A program made the position numbers and the translations under genes. The notes beneath the pieces were generated by a model. It did not search any database. It saw nothing but the letters and a program-made list of their open reading frames with translations, and had not been told where the DNA came from. This document shows positions 1 to 13,564 of a stretch of DNA of 64,000 nucleotides, in pieces. The first letter of the stretch is position 1; each line of letters begins with the position of its first letter. The DNA comes from Pelagibacteraceae bacterium AG-325-J17 (GTDB lineage Bacteria; Pseudomonadota; Alphaproteobacteria; Pelagibacterales; Pelagibacteraceae): positions 1-64,000 of the forward strand of contig QBYM01000004.1 of assembly GCA_003282825.1 (NCBI GenBank), written 5' to 3'.

Positions 1-306
1 CTAAAAGCTGTTAAAGGTCAATGGGGAAGAAGAAAAAATACAATCCGAGTTGCAAAGCAAGCTATGGAAAAAGCTATGCAATATGCTTATAGAGATCGTA
101 GAAATAAAAAAAGGGAATTTAAATCTCTTTGGATACAAAGAATTAATGCAGGTGTGAGAGCCGAAGGCATGACTTATTCAAGGTTTATTAATGGATTAAA
201 TAAGTGCGGAATTAAAATTGATAGAAAAATTCTAGCTGAGATAGCGTATGATAGTCCAGAAGCCTTTAAAACTATAGTTCAAAAAGCACAATCTGCTTTA
301 AATTAA
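1..306 (+). CDS. rplT: 50S ribosomal protein L20, 5' truncated by window edge
   Basis: Frame open from base 1: [51 protein letters not shown], the L20 signature; followed by pheS. Confidence 0.97.
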   Translation, partial: LKAVKGQWGRRKNTIRVAKQAMEKAMQYAYRDRRNKKREFKSLWIQRINAGVRAEGMTYSRFINGLNKCGIKIDRKILAEIAYDSPEAFKTIVQKAQSALN

Positions 307-349
307 TCTTCACTATTGTTTTATTTTCCTGAAGAAATAATCTGTTAAA

Positions 350-1417
350 ATGTCTGATCTAAAAAAAATAAGAGATGAATTTATTTCAAAACTGAAGGGT
401 AAATTAGATCTCTCAGAGATAAATCAAATAAAATCCGATCTATTTGGTAAAAGTGGATTAGTTTCTTCTCAATTTAAAAAAATTGGAACAATAGTCGAGT
501 CCGAAAGAAAAAAATTTGCATCTGATTTAAATGTTATTAAAGATGAGCTACAAGATTTAATCAATTCAAAAATAAATGAAGTTAAAAATGCAGAAATAAA
601 TAAGAAATTGGATAGAGAAAAAATTGATATAACTCTACCAGAAAGACCTTTCGTTAGAGGAAAAATTCACCCAGTTTCACAAACAATTGATGAAATATCG
701 TCTATATTTTCTGAAATCGGTTTTAGTGTAGAGGAAGGTCCTGATGTAGAAAATGAATATAATAATTTTACTGCACTAAATACTCCTGATAACCATCCAG
801 CAAGAGATATGCATGATACTTTTTATTTAGATGAAAAAAAACAAAAATTATTACGTACTCATACTTCTCCAGTTCAAATTAGAACCATGTTAAAAGACAA
901 ACCACCATTTAAGATTATTGCCCCAGGCAGAACTTATAGATCAGATAGCGATCAAACACATGCTCCCATGTTTCATCAAGTTGAAGGACTTCATATAGAT
1001 AAAAATATAAATATGGGTCATTTAAAAGGATGTTTAAATCATTTAATCAAAGAGTTTTTTGAAGTAGATAAAATTAAAATGAGATTTAGACCTAGCCATT
1101 TTCCTTTTACTGAGCCATCTGCTGAAGTTGATATCGGATATGAAATGAAAGATGGAAAAATAATAATTGGAGAAGGTGATCAATGGCTTGAAATTCTAGG
1201 ATGTGGAATGGTTCATCCAAATGTTTTGAAAAATGTGAAAGTTGATCCGATAAAGTTTCAAGGGTACGCATTTGGCATTGGAATTGACAGATTAGCAATG
1301 TTAAAATATGGGATCAATGACTTAAGAGCATTTTTTGATTGTGATTATAGATGGTTGAATCATTTTGGATTTGATCCTTTGGATGTACCAACAAATTATA
1401 GAGGCCTTAGCAGATGA
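350..1417 (+). CDS. pheS: phenylalanyl-tRNA synthetase alpha subunit
   Basis: Class II aaRS motifs ([40 protein letters not shown]); adjacent to pheT. Confidence 0.98.
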   Translation: MSDLKKIRDEFISKLKGKLDLSEINQIKSDLFGKSGLVSSQFKKIGTIVESERKKFASDLNVIKDELQDLINSKINEVKNAEINKKLDREKIDITLPERPFVRGKIHPVSQTIDEISSIFSEIGFSVEEGPDVENEYNNFTALNTPDNHPARDMHDTFYLDEKKQKLLRTHTSPVQIRTMLKDKPPFKIIAPGRTYRSDSDQTHAPMFHQVEGLHIDKNINMGHLKGCLNHLIKEFFEVDKIKMRFRPSHFPFTEPSAEVDIGYEMKDGKIIIGEGDQWLEILGCGMVHPNVLKNVKVDPIKFQGYAFGIGIDRLAMLKYGINDLRAFFDCDYRWLNHFGFDPLDVPTNYRGLSR

Positions 1418-3819
1418 AAATTACATTTGATTGGCTTCAAGATCATTTAAAGACTAATTTAAAAGAAAAACATCTTCTAAAGCAACTTACCAATATAGGA
1501 TTAGAAGTGGAAAGTGTGGATAGTCTATCTTCTGATAATAAAGCATTTAAAATAGCAAAAATTGTCAAAACTGAAAAACACCCAAATGCAGATCGACTTA
1601 AAGTTTGCGATGTTGATGTTGGAGAAAAAGAATTTAAAAAGGTTGTTTGTGGAGCTGCTAATGCAAGAAAAGGACTAATTACTATTTATGCACCACCAGG
1701 CGCAACTATTCCTAAAACTAAAACAAAATTAGTAGTAGCTAAAATTAGAGATGTCACTTCTTATGGAATGCTTTGTTCAGAGTCAGAATTAAATTTGTCT
1801 GATGAAAGTGATGGGATAACTGAATTATCAACTAAATTTGAAAAAAGTATCGGTAAAAATTTTTTTGCAAAATCAAAGTCCAATCTTATTGATTTGTCAA
1901 TAACGCCTAACAGACCAGACTGTCTTGGTTTTAGAGGAATAGCCAGAGACCTTGCTGCATCAGGTTTTGGAAAATTATTGGAATTAAAAGAAAAAAAAAT
2001 TAAATCAATAACAAAACAAACTTTAAAAATTAAAATTATCAAAGAAAAAAATCAAGGATGTACTGCTTTTGGAAGCTGTTTAATTACAAATGTAAAAAAT
2101 ACAGAAAGTCCCCAATGGCTAAAAAATAAATTAATTTCAGTTGGTCAAAAACCAATATCAGCGATAGTTGATATTACAAATTATGTTATGCTTGATATAA
2201 ATCGTCCATTGCATGCATATGATGCTGATAAGATTGAAAAAAGTATAATTGTTCGAAATTCAAATCCTGGAGAAAAATTTACTGCTCTAGACAATAAAGA
2301 TTATAAATTGGAGAAGAATATGTGCGTGATAAGCGATCAAAAAGGAGTTTTAGGGTTAGGTGGAATTATTGGAGGAATTAGATCAGGTACAGAATTAGAT
2401 ACTAAAAATATATTGTTAGAATCAGCCTATTTTGAACCAAGATCAATTAGAAATACATCAAAAAAATTAAATCTCGATACTGATGCAAAGTTTAGATTTG
2501 AAAGAGGTATTGATCCATTATCCATTAAAGCAGGCTTAAATAAAGCAGCATCATTGATAAAAGAAATTTGTGGTGGAAAAATTAGTAAAATAGATGTCCA
2601 AAAAATTGAAACTCATAAAACTCAAATTGTTAAATTTGATACCAATTTATTTGAAAAAATATCTGGTTTTAAAATTTCTGTCAAAGAAATGATAAAAATT
2701 TTAGAAGATCTTGGTTTTAAATGTAAAAAAGAAAAAAAATATTTGAAGTTAACTGTTCCATCATGGAGACCTGATATATCGCAAGAAATAGATATTGTTG
2801 AAGAATTAGTAAGGATAAGTGGTTTTGATAAAATAAAAATTATACCCCCAATCAAAGAAAGAACTAAACCTACACTAACTCAAACGCAAAAAATGTTTCA
2901 TTTTTTACAAAGAGCAATTGCCTCAAAAGGGTATTTAGAGGCGATAACCTGGTCTTTTACAGACTCAAATTATAATGATTATTTTAAACAAACAAAAAAA
3001 GAAATTAAAATTATAAATCCCATAAGTTCTGAATTAGGAGTTTTGAGAAGCTCAATATTTTCAAATCTGATTATGTATATGAGTAAAAATCTAGATAGAG
3101 GTTTTAGAGATTTATCAATATTTGAGATAGGTCCTGTTTTTTTTGGTTCTAGTCCAGGCGAACAAACAACAGTTGTGTGTGGTTTATCATCAGGTAAAAA
3201 ATCTAGACTATCTTGGATTGATAAAGAGAGAGACGTGGATGTATTTGATGTTAAAAGAGATGTGGTACAAACTCTAATCGAAGCAGGTTATAATTCTGAC
3301 AAATTTTTTATAGATGACGATACACCAAATTATTATCACCCAGGTAAGTCAGGTAGAATTTTCCTAAATAAAGATAAAGATCAAGTTGCAGCATATTTTG
3401 GTGAGATTCATCCAAATATCTTAAAAAAGATAGATATAAAAATAGACACTTTGATAGGTTTTGAAATTTTTCTTGAACATTTAAAGTTTTCTAAAAAAAC
3501 GTTGAATGATCAGAAGTCAAAATTTACTACCTCAGATTTTCAAAAATCAGAGAGAGACTTTGCATTTATAGTTAATAAAGATGTAAAAGCCCAAGATTTG
3601 ATAAATGCTATTTCTGGTGTTGATCAAAAATTAATTAGCAATATAAAAGTCTTTGATGTCTATGAAGGTGAAAATATTCCTGATAATCAAAAGTCGATAG
3701 CAATCAACTTAACAATACAGTCATTAGAAAAAACATTGAACGATAGTGATTTAGAAAAAATTAATAAATTAATTATCGAAACAGTAGAAAATAAAACTGG
3801 TGCTAAAATTCGATCCTAA
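1414..3819 (+). CDS. pheT: phenylalanyl-tRNA synthetase beta subunit
   Basis: 801 aa, N-terminal tRNA-binding domain ([19 protein letters not shown]), B3/B4 and B5 domains; 4-nt overlap with pheS. Confidence 0.98.
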   Translation: MKITFDWLQDHLKTNLKEKHLLKQLTNIGLEVESVDSLSSDNKAFKIAKIVKTEKHPNADRLKVCDVDVGEKEFKKVVCGAANARKGLITIYAPPGATIPKTKTKLVVAKIRDVTSYGMLCSESELNLSDESDGITELSTKFEKSIGKNFFAKSKSNLIDLSITPNRPDCLGFRGIARDLAASGFGKLLELKEKKIKSITKQTLKIKIIKEKNQGCTAFGSCLITNVKNTESPQWLKNKLISVGQKPISAIVDITNYVMLDINRPLHAYDADKIEKSIIVRNSNPGEKFTALDNKDYKLEKNMCVISDQKGVLGLGGIIGGIRSGTELDTKNILLESAYFEPRSIRNTSKKLNLDTDAKFRFERGIDPLSIKAGLNKAASLIKEICGGKISKIDVQKIETHKTQIVKFDTNLFEKISGFKISVKEMIKILEDLGFKCKKEKKYLKLTVPSWRPDISQEIDIVEELVRISGFDKIKIIPPIKERTKPTLTQTQKMFHFLQRAIASKGYLEAITWSFTDSNYNDYFKQTKKEIKIINPISSELGVLRSSIFSNLIMYMSKNLDRGFRDLSIFEIGPVFFGSSPGEQTTVVCGLSSGKKSRLSWIDKERDVDVFDVKRDVVQTLIEAGYNSDKFFIDDDTPNYYHPGKSGRIFLNKDKDQVAAYFGEIHPNILKKIDIKIDTLIGFEIFLEHLKFSKKTLNDQKSKFTTSDFQKSERDFAFIVNKDVKAQDLINAISGVDQKLISNIKVFDVYEGENIPDNQKSIAINLTIQSLEKTLNDSDLEKINKLIIETVENKTGAKIRS

Positions 3820-3827
3820 AAATTAAA

Positions 3828-5636
3828 ATGAGCACTATTGATAACATAAGAAATTTTGCAATTATTGCCCACATTGATCATGGTAAATCTACAATAGCTG
3901 ATAGAATAATTCACAAGTGTGGGGGATTAACTGAGAGAGAAATGAAAGCTCAAGTTTTAGATTCAATGGATATTGAGAGAGAAAGAGGGATAACTATTAA
4001 AGCACAAACAGTTAAATTAAATTACAAGGCCAAAAGTGGAAAAGAATATATCTTAAATATAATAGATACACCTGGACATGTTGATTTTAGTTATGAGGTT
4101 AGTAGATCTCTTTATGCCTGTGAGGGCTCCATATTGATTGTAGATAGTACTCAAGGTGTAGAGGCTCAAACTCTAGCAAATGTATATCAAGCAATGGATA
4201 TAAATCATGAAATCATTCCAGTACTAAATAAAATTGATTTACCAGCATCAGATTTAGAGAAAACCAATAAGCAGATTGAAGATGTAATTGGTATAGATAC
4301 TGAAAATGCAGTCCCATGTTCTGGTAAAACTGGGGAAGGTATTGAAGAAATTTTAGAACAAATAATTAACAAATTGCCAAGTCCAAAAGGAAACCTCAAT
4401 GAGGATTTAAAATGTTTATTAGTTGATAGTTGGTATGACACTTATCTTGGAGTGGTAATTTTAGTAAGAGTTATAAACGGTAAGATTAGAAAAAATATGA
4501 AAGTTAAAATGTTATCGACTAGTCAAGACTATGTTATTGAAAAAGTTGGAATTTTTACTCCAAAACCAAAAGACATAGACGAATTAAAAGCTGGTGAAAT
4601 TGGTTTTATAACAACTGGAATAAAGATTTTGTCTGAAACTAAAGTTGGGGATACAATTTGTGACTCTGAAAAACCTTTAGTTGAAGCTTTACCAGGATTT
4701 AAACCAAGTAAACCAGTTGTTTTTTGTGGATTATTTCCAGTTGATAGTTCTGAATATCAAAAACTAAAAGATGGATTAGCAAAATTACAACTAAATGATG
4801 CTAGTTTTTCATTTGAAGCTGAGTCTTCATCAGCTTTAGGATTAGGTTTTAGATGTGGATTTTTAGGTCTGCTTCACCTTGAGATAATCACTGAAAGATT
4901 AGAAAGAGAATTTGATGTTAACTTATTAACAACTACTCCGGGGGTTGTTTATAAAGTTCATCTGAATAAAGGTGATATTTTAGATCTACAAAATCCATCA
5001 AGTCTTCCTGATCCAACATTAATTAAATTTATTGAAGAGCCTTGGATTAAAGCTACAGTTATTACACCAGATCAGTACTTAGGCTCAATTATAAAATTAT
5101 GTCAGGATAAAAGAGGTATACAAACTAATTTAAGCTATTCAGGTAACAGAGCTGTTTTAAGTTATGAATTACCTTTAAACGAGGTAGTTTTCGATTTTAA
5201 TGACAGAATTAAGTCAATGACCAGTGGTTATGCTAGTTTTGATTATGAGATCGTTGGGTATAGAGAAGGTGAACTTGTTAAACTCGGTATCTTAGTAAAT
5301 GGTGAGACTGTTGATGCTCTAGCAATAATGATTCATAAAGATTTTGCTCAAAGAACAGGAAGAGAAGTTTGTGAAAAACTGAAAGATTTAATTCCAAGAC
5401 ATAATTTTATGATTCCAGTACAAGCGGCGATTGGTGGAAAAATTATTGCAAGAGAAACTATCAAAGGTTTTAAAAAAGATGTTTTAACAAAAATTCATGG
5501 TGGTGGTGCCACAGATAGAAAAAGAAAATTATTAGAAAAACAGAAGAAAGGAAAAGCTAGATCAAAACAATTTGGTAAAGTTGAAATTCCTCAAGAAGCG
5601 TTTATTGGGGTTTTAAAAATTAACAACAAAACTTAG
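3828..5636 (+). CDS. lepA: elongation factor 4 (LepA)
   Basis: GTPase motifs [29 protein letters not shown]; LepA C-terminal [39 protein letters not shown]. Confidence 0.98.
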   Translation: MSTIDNIRNFAIIAHIDHGKSTIADRIIHKCGGLTEREMKAQVLDSMDIERERGITIKAQTVKLNYKAKSGKEYILNIIDTPGHVDFSYEVSRSLYACEGSILIVDSTQGVEAQTLANVYQAMDINHEIIPVLNKIDLPASDLEKTNKQIEDVIGIDTENAVPCSGKTGEGIEEILEQIINKLPSPKGNLNEDLKCLLVDSWYDTYLGVVILVRVINGKIRKNMKVKMLSTSQDYVIEKVGIFTPKPKDIDELKAGEIGFITTGIKILSETKVGDTICDSEKPLVEALPGFKPSKPVVFCGLFPVDSSEYQKLKDGLAKLQLNDASFSFEAESSSALGLGFRCGFLGLLHLEIITERLEREFDVNLLTTTPGVVYKVHLNKGDILDLQNPSSLPDPTLIKFIEEPWIKATVITPDQYLGSIIKLCQDKRGIQTNLSYSGNRAVLSYELPLNEVVFDFNDRIKSMTSGYASFDYEIVGYREGELVKLGILVNGETVDALAIMIHKDFAQRTGREVCEKLKDLIPRHNFMIPVQAAIGGKIIARETIKGFKKDVLTKIHGGGATDRKRKLLEKQKKGKARSKQFGKVEIPQEAFIGVLKINNKT

Positions 5637-6466
5637 CTATGTTTTAGCAATTTTTTTTCAATTTTAAACAGCAATTTATAAGTTTCAATATTTGAATTTA
5701 AATCATTTATATGTTTAGAGTTACAATATTTTTCTAACAGGATTTTGACGGTTCTTTGATTTTTTTTTAAATAACCATTATAATTTTTTTTTTTTTTATT
5801 TTCATAAAAAATTACTTTTTTTGAAGGTTTGTTAAGATTATTTGAAAAATATAGAAATATCTCAAAATTATTTAGTGTAAACGATAAATCTAAATATTCT
5901 ATAATTTTACTTTTAATTTTCATTTTTTTATATTTTAAAATTTTAAATTTATTTGGTTTACCAAAAAGATTTGTGATGATTGCAAGTGGATGCGGTAGCC
6001 AATCAAAAAAGGGCTTTTTATAGGAATTATAGCGTTCATGTTTTCCATAAATCATTTCGATTTTACTTAAATTATTGATTTTACTAAATTTTTTTAAGAC
6101 TTTATCTTTTTCAAAATTTAAAAGATCATTGTGATGAATTAAAATTTTTTTTTTAAAATTTTTATTTAAGATAAGCAATTTTTTAAATTGATTTAAATTT
6201 TCAACTATAGGTTTTTCAATAATAATATCTTTATTAGCTTTGTAGGCATGTCTTAAATATTTAAAGTGTGTCCAAATTGGTGAAGTAATAATAAAAACAT
6301 CAATATCTTTCTCATTAAAAATTTTTTTAATTGATAATAAATTTTTGTTTAAAATTTTTCTTGTTAAAATTTTTTTTAAGCAAAAATTATTTTTTCTTTT
6401 AATTTCTTTTGCAAAAATTTTTCCCATTTTTCCATATCCAATTAAACCAACATTAAATATTTTCAT
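5633..6466 (-). CDS. Gfo/Idh/MocA-family oxidoreductase
   Basis: N-terminal Rossmann [17 protein letters not shown], and [17 protein letters not shown], typical of the family. Confidence 0.8.
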   Translation of the reverse strand: MKIFNVGLIGYGKMGKIFAKEIKRKNNFCLKKILTRKILNKNLLSIKKIFNEKDIDVFIITSPIWTHFKYLRHAYKANKDIIIEKPIVENLNQFKKLLILNKNFKKKILIHHNDLLNFEKDKVLKKFSKINNLSKIEMIYGKHERYNSYKKPFFDWLPHPLAIITNLFGKPNKFKILKYKKMKIKSKIIEYLDLSFTLNNFEIFLYFSNNLNKPSKKVIFYENKKKKNYNGYLKKNQRTVKILLEKYCNSKHINDLNSNIETYKLLFKIEKKLLKHS

Positions 6467-7719
6467 TGTAATATTTTCGGTTTTGGAAATGGAACTAAAA
6501 ATTTCAAACTTTTTCTCTTTTTTAATTTATTTTTTTTTATATTTTTAATTATTATGTCAGAGTAATTCCAAGCAAAAATAATAAGAATATCTAAATTTCT
6601 TCGGAATAGATATCTTGGATCTAAAATTTTTATTTGAGTACCAGGTAAATATAAGCCTTGCTTAAGTTTATTATCATCAAAGATAAATTTTAAAGCTTTA
6701 TGTTTATCTAAATTAAAATAATTCAGCAATGTTGTTGTCTTTGCTGCCGCACCATATCCAGCAATATTATAATTTTTTTCATCAAAGTTTTTAAGAATCT
6801 TTTGAAGTTGAACCTTACAATTATAAATTTTCTCTCTGAATTTCTTGTATGTGTTAATATTAAATAGTTTATATATTTTTTTTTCTTTAATAAATTGATT
6901 ATTAATTTTTTTTTTATTTCTAGTTCTTGAATTTTTTGTAATGTAAACTCTTAAAGATCCTCCTTGTGCCTTAGTTATTTCAAAGTCAAATAATTTTAAA
7001 TTAAACTTTTTTATGAATTTAGAGATTGGAGACAACGCATGATAGTCTAAATGTTCGTGATATATTGTATCAAATGTATTTTTTTTCAAAACAGATCCTC
7101 TATAGGAAACTTCAAAAATAAAAATACCATCATCTTTTAGTAAATTTTTAACCCCTCTAAAAAAATCATTCAAGTTTTCTACATGAGCACAAACGTGATT
7201 TGCCGTAATAATATCAAATTTTTGATATTTTTTTTTTATCTTAAAACTTGTTTTTTCTGTAAAAAAATCGTCAATTTGTATTATACCTTTATTAGTAGTT
7301 AATTTTTTTAGATTTTTTGCTGGATCTATTCCTACCCTAAAAAATTTTTTTTTATTAAAAAAATTCAAAAAAGTACCATCGTTAGATGCAATATCTAAAA
7401 TTTTACCACCTTTTCTTTTAAACTTTTTTTCTATTTTTTTAGCGTAGTTTTTAAAGTGTAAAAAATTTTTATAAGAAGTATTTGTTTTATATAGGTAATT
7501 ACTAAACATTTTTTCAGGTTTAACGGAATGTGATAATTGTAAGTGGCCACAACCATTACATAAATTTAAGCTCAGAGGGTATTTTTTTAATTTATTACTA
7601 ACATTCTTATTCGAATAAGAATTTGCTAAAGGTGTGTAGCCTAAATCGAAGACTCCAATAATATCTTTATTGCCACATAAACGGCAGCATTTTAATAAAA
7701 CACAATCTTTTTTCTGCAC
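6463..7719 (-). CDS. Sugar C-methyltransferase-like SAM-dependent methyltransferase
   Basis: N-terminal Cys-rich CRLCGNKDIIGVFDLGYTPLANSY, central SAM motif ILDIASNDGTFL, C-terminal NIAGYGAAAKTTTLLNYF; architecture typical of NDP-hexose C-methyltransferases. Confidence 0.82.
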   Translation of the reverse strand: MQKKDCVLLKCCRLCGNKDIIGVFDLGYTPLANSYSNKNVSNKLKKYPLSLNLCNGCGHLQLSHSVKPEKMFSNYLYKTNTSYKNFLHFKNYAKKIEKKFKRKGGKILDIASNDGTFLNFFNKKKFFRVGIDPAKNLKKLTTNKGIIQIDDFFTEKTSFKIKKKYQKFDIITANHVCAHVENLNDFFRGVKNLLKDDGIFIFEVSYRGSVLKKNTFDTIYHEHLDYHALSPISKFIKKFNLKLFDFEITKAQGGSLRVYITKNSRTRNKKKINNQFIKEKKIYKLFNINTYKKFREKIYNCKVQLQKILKNFDEKNYNIAGYGAAAKTTTLLNYFNLDKHKALKFIFDDNKLKQGLYLPGTQIKILDPRYLFRRNLDILIIFAWNYSDIIIKNIKKNKLKKRKSLKFLVPFPKPKILQ

Positions 7720-8144
7720 TATTTATACTTTGAAATTATCGCTTTCACTTTTTTTTCTTTATCCATATTTAATCTTACTAAGTCATTTTCATAATCAAAC
7801 TTAGATCTTTTTCTGCTGCTATAAGATAAAAAATGTGTAGTTTTTAAAAAATATGCTAAATGATCTTGATCATAAGTAGTAAAAAACAAGTCACCTTTTT
7901 TCATAATTTTATAATTTAATTTTGATCCTTTTTTTCTATTTCTATAAAAAAATAAAATTTCACCTTTTAAAATATAACAAAAATGCTCATCTTTTTTATG
8001 ATAGTGATTTGCTCTTATTGACCCTTTTTTTGAAAAAATTTCAATACATGATGAAAATCCTTTATCTAGAATCTTTAATAAATAACCTCTTTCATCCTTA
8101 AAAACTTTTCCAGTTTTATGTATAAATTTAAATTTTTTTTTCAT
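7719..8144 (-). CDS. Cupin / dTDP-sugar isomerase-epimerase-like protein (WxcM/FdtA-like)
   Basis: DERGYLLKI, RANHYHKKDEHFCYILKGEILFFYRN cupin motif; located in sugar cluster. Confidence 0.7.
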   Translation of the reverse strand: MKKKFKFIHKTGKVFKDERGYLLKILDKGFSSCIEIFSKKGSIRANHYHKKDEHFCYILKGEILFFYRNRKKGSKLNYKIMKKGDLFFTTYDQDHLAYFLKTTHFLSYSSRKRSKFDYENDLVRLNMDKEKKVKAIISKYK

Positions 8145-9106
8145 ATTTTTTTAAAAATTTTATAATTTTTTTTATACCATTTAACTATCATTGGCAGATC
8201 TTTTAATAAATTTCTTTTTGGTCTCCATCCTAATTTTTGAATTTTTTTTGAGGAAACTGAATATCTTTTATCATTATACAACCTATCATCAGTGAACTTG
8301 ATAAATTTTTTTGGATTTTTTTTAAAAATTTTACAAATATGTCTGGCAATATTAATATTTTTTTCAAAAAAACTACTTCCAATATTGTATATACCTTTTT
8401 CCCTTTTTTTTACTAAAAAGATCAGTGCATTAGCAAAATCAACTGCAGATAAATAAAATCTTATATTTCTTCCATTCCCATGAATAGGTATAGGTTTATT
8501 TTTTATCAAATTTACAATTGAGGTTGATATTAATTTTTCAGGATATTGTCTAATACCATAAATATTATTTGCTCTAACAATAATTATTTCCTTTTTATAA
8601 GTATACTTATAACTGTTTATTAAAACTTCTGCAGCAGCTTTTGAGGCTGAATAAGGATTGGTGGGATTTACTAATTGGTTTTCATAACAAGTTCCAGTTA
8701 TTTTTTCTCCATATACCTCATCTGAACTTACATGAAGGATCTTTTTAACTTTTCTTTTTATACATTCTAATAAAAAAGCATGAGCACCAAGTGAATTTGT
8801 TTTTGTAAAATTTAGTGGGGAAATAAAAGAATTATCCACATGACTTTCAGCAGCAATATTAATTGCTAGATCACAATTTTTTAATAATCTACTATATTTA
8901 TTGGTATTAATTATATCACATTTAATAAACTTTACTCTTTTAGATTTTGTAATCGAGGAAATGAAATATCTATTCCCTGCATAAGTTAATTTATCTAAAA
9001 TTATGATATTACATTTAGGAAAATTTTTAAAAAAAGATTCAGCTACATGAGAACCAATAAATCCAGCTCCACCAGTAATAAAAATTTTTTTTAATTTGTT
9101 TTTCAT
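8141..9106 (-). CDS. NAD-dependent epimerase/dehydratase, dTDP-glucose 4,6-dehydratase-like
   Basis: ITGGAGFIGSHVAE, AAESHVDNSF, SSDEVYGE, YSASKAAAEVLINSY. Confidence 0.85.
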   Translation of the reverse strand: MKNKLKKIFITGGAGFIGSHVAESFFKNFPKCNIIILDKLTYAGNRYFISSITKSKRVKFIKCDIINTNKYSRLLKNCDLAINIAAESHVDNSFISPLNFTKTNSLGAHAFLLECIKRKVKKILHVSSDEVYGEKITGTCYENQLVNPTNPYSASKAAAEVLINSYKYTYKKEIIIVRANNIYGIRQYPEKLISTSIVNLIKNKPIPIHGNGRNIRFYLSAVDFANALIFLVKKREKGIYNIGSSFFEKNINIARHICKIFKKNPKKFIKFTDDRLYNDKRYSVSSKKIQKLGWRPKRNLLKDLPMIVKWYKKNYKIFKKI

Positions 9107-9175
9107 TTGTTTTATAATGGTGTACTAAACAATTAAAAGATTTATAATAAAAGCCTTAAATTTTGCAAATATAAA

Positions 9176-9994
9176 ATGAGGATATTTGACTGTTTCATGT
9201 ATTTTGATGAAGATTTGCTATTAGATTTAAGATTAAATATTTTAAACGATTTTGTAGATAAATTTATAATAGTAGAATCAAATTTAACTCACACTGGAAA
9301 ATTCAAAAAGCTTAAATTTGATATTAATAAGTTTGAAAAGTTTAAGCACAAAATAAGTTATTATCCACTGGAGAAGTTAGAAATTGATAAAAATTTAAAG
9401 TTAAAAAAAAATTGGTCACAATATCATTTGATAGACCAATCAATTAGAAATTCAATTTCAAAATATCTAACTGATGCTTCAGATGATGATTGGATTTTAA
9501 TTTCGGATATTGATGAGCTACCAAATCCAGATGTTATTCAAAATTTTAATAAAAGAAAAAAATATTCATTTTTTAAACAACAATTATTTTATTACAAATT
9601 TAATTTAAAATGTATATCAGAACCCCCATGGTATGGATCGCGTTTATGTGTTAAAAAGTTTCTTAAATCACCACAATGGTTGAGAAATATTAAAGTGAAT
9701 GATGGAAATAACTTTTTCAAAAAATTTTTTTATAATCATCAGATATTAGAAAATGGTGGATGGCATTTTAGTTCAGTTAAAAAACCATCTGAAATTATAA
9801 CTAAACTCAAATCATTTGCACACAATGAACTAGTTAAAGAATATATGCTAAATGAAAATTACATAAAAAATAAGATAGAAAATTATCAAGATATTTTTGA
9901 AAGAAATGTTATTCTAAAAAAAGTTGAATTGAACAATGATTTACCAGAATATCTTATGAGAAATATAAGCAAGTATAGTGAATTTATAATTTAA
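9176..9994 (+). CDS. Glycosyltransferase family 17-like protein
   Basis: [38 protein letters not shown] and [16 protein letters not shown], resembling GT17 (MGAT3-like) enzymes. Confidence 0.75.
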   Translation: MRIFDCFMYFDEDLLLDLRLNILNDFVDKFIIVESNLTHTGKFKKLKFDINKFEKFKHKISYYPLEKLEIDKNLKLKKNWSQYHLIDQSIRNSISKYLTDASDDDWILISDIDELPNPDVIQNFNKRKKYSFFKQQLFYYKFNLKCISEPPWYGSRLCVKKFLKSPQWLRNIKVNDGNNFFKKFFYNHQILENGGWHFSSVKKPSEIITKLKSFAHNELVKEYMLNENYIKNKIENYQDIFERNVILKKVELNNDLPEYLMRNISKYSEFII

Positions 9995-10012
9995 CTATTA
10001 TATTCACAGCTA

Positions 10013-10102
10013 GGAGAGGTGGCCGAGTGGTTGAAGGCGCACGCTTGGAAAGCGTGTAAAGGGGAAACTCTTTCATGGGTTCGAATCCCATTCTCTCCAC
10101 CA
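10013..10102 (+). tRNA. tRNA-Ser (anticodon GGA)
   Basis: Cloverleaf with long variable arm, anticodon loop TTGGAAA, T-loop TTCGAAT, encoded CCA. Confidence 0.96.
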
Positions 10103-10195
10103 TGAATAAGCTTTGTTTTCTCAGTTATATTTAGCCTTTTTTACTCTTTATTAAATTATAAAAAGAGCAATTTCATTTAAAAATGGTATAATTAA

Positions 10196-12280
<2,085 letters not shown>

Positions 12281-12283
12281 AAG

Positions 12284-13564
12284 ATGAAGTTGTTTGAAAC
12301 TTCAAAGCAATATTCCTTAAAAAAATCAATATACATTAATCTTAGATGGATTGGAACTATCGGCCAATTTATATCAGTATATCTAGTATATTTTTATTTT
12401 AATTTTAATTTTAATTTTTTATATTCAAATATTATTATAGCTATTGGAGTTATAAGTAATCTTTATTTAATTTTCATTTATAAAAAGACTCAACTAAGTG
12501 ATAGATCGGCTTTAATTTATTTATTTATTGATATTATTCAGTTAAGTGGACTTCTATATCTAACAGGAGGGATAATAAATCCATTTGTAATTTTTTTAAT
12601 TATTCCAAGTGTTTTTGCCTCTTCAAATTTAAGTTTTAGAACAAACTCCTTATTAGTGTTGATTACTTCTATATCAATTTTATTTTTGACGTTTTACTCC
12701 CAGGAACTACCTGAGCCCTTAAATGATCACTTTCATGTAAGTCCATATTATTATTATTCTATACCTTTGGCTTTGGTAATAGCTTTACTTTTTTTAAATT
12801 ATTTTGCCATTATTTTTGGAACAGAGTCTAAGCTAAGAAAAGATGCTTTAAATAAAATGGAAGCAATAATGGCCAATGAGCATGAAATGTTATCTTTGGG
12901 TGGTCAAGCAGCAGCAGCAGCTCATTCATTAGGTACTCCTTTATCAACAATTAAAATTATAACACAAGAATTGTCTAAACAACTTAAAGGACAAAAAGAT
13001 GTAATACAGGATATTGAACTTTTATCTAGTCAAGTCGAGAGATGTAATGAAATATTAAGGAAATTATCTCTTAATCCAAATGAAGAAGATGATTTTATTG
13101 ATGAAGATTTATCTATGAGAGATTATCTTAAGGAAATTATTTTATCATTTAGAGAAATAAGTAAAAAAGATTTTATTTTAAATTTAGATCAAGATTTTAA
13201 TTCTAAGAGAATAACAAAATCTATTGAAATTGTTTATGGTTTAAGAAATTTCATAGGTAACGCAAATAAGTTTTCTAAAAGTAAGGTTTTTATTAATTTG
13301 AAAAGTAATAATGATTTTACAATGGTTGCAATTGAGGATGATGGAGATGGATATCCGAGCGATATATTATCAAAAATAGGCGAGCCATATTTAAGATCAA
13401 CCAAGACTTCTAATAAAGAAAAAAAGGGATTAGGTTTAGGATTATTTATAGGCAAAACTTTATTAGAAAAAAATTTCGCCTCAGTAAATTGTTCGAATTC
13501 TGAAACCAGAAGTGGGGCTGAAGTAGTCATTAAATGGAATAACAAAGATTTATTTAATCTTTAA
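12284..13564 (+). CDS. regB: RegB/PrrB-type redox-sensing sensor histidine kinase
   Basis: Six-TM-like N-terminus with GGIINPF (matches RegB GGXXNPF quinone-site motif), H-box [18 protein letters not shown], Cys in [12 protein letters not shown]-terminal HATPase [14 protein letters not shown]. Confidence 0.85.
   Translation: MKLFETSKQYSLKKSIYINLRWIGTIGQFISVYLVYFYFNFNFNFLYSNIIIAIGVISNLYLIFIYKKTQLSDRSALIYLFIDIIQLSGLLYLTGGIINPFVIFLIIPSVFASSNLSFRTNSLLVLITSISILFLTFYSQELPEPLNDHFHVSPYYYYSIPLALVIALLFLNYFAIIFGTESKLRKDALNKMEAIMANEHEMLSLGGQAAAAAHSLGTPLSTIKIITQELSKQLKGQKDVIQDIELLSSQVERCNEILRKLSLNPNEEDDFIDEDLSMRDYLKEIILSFREISKKDFILNLDQDFNSKRITKSIEIVYGLRNFIGNANKFSKSKVFINLKSNNDFTMVAIEDDGDGYPSDILSKIGEPYLRSTKTSNKEKKGLGLGLFIGKTLLEKNFASVNCSNSETRSGAEVVIKWNNKDLFNL

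Noticed and set aside
1107-1298. 63-aa minus-strand ORF inside pheS
   Set aside because: Antisense shadow of a conserved gene with no family resemblance; same judgement for most minor ORFs inside confident CDSs.
5633-8200. Runs of T/A in the sugar islet as a repeat or CRISPR-like array
   Set aside because: They are Lys/Phe/Asn-rich codons in AT-rich genes with no periodic spacer-repeat structure. No CRISPR array was seen anywhere in the window.
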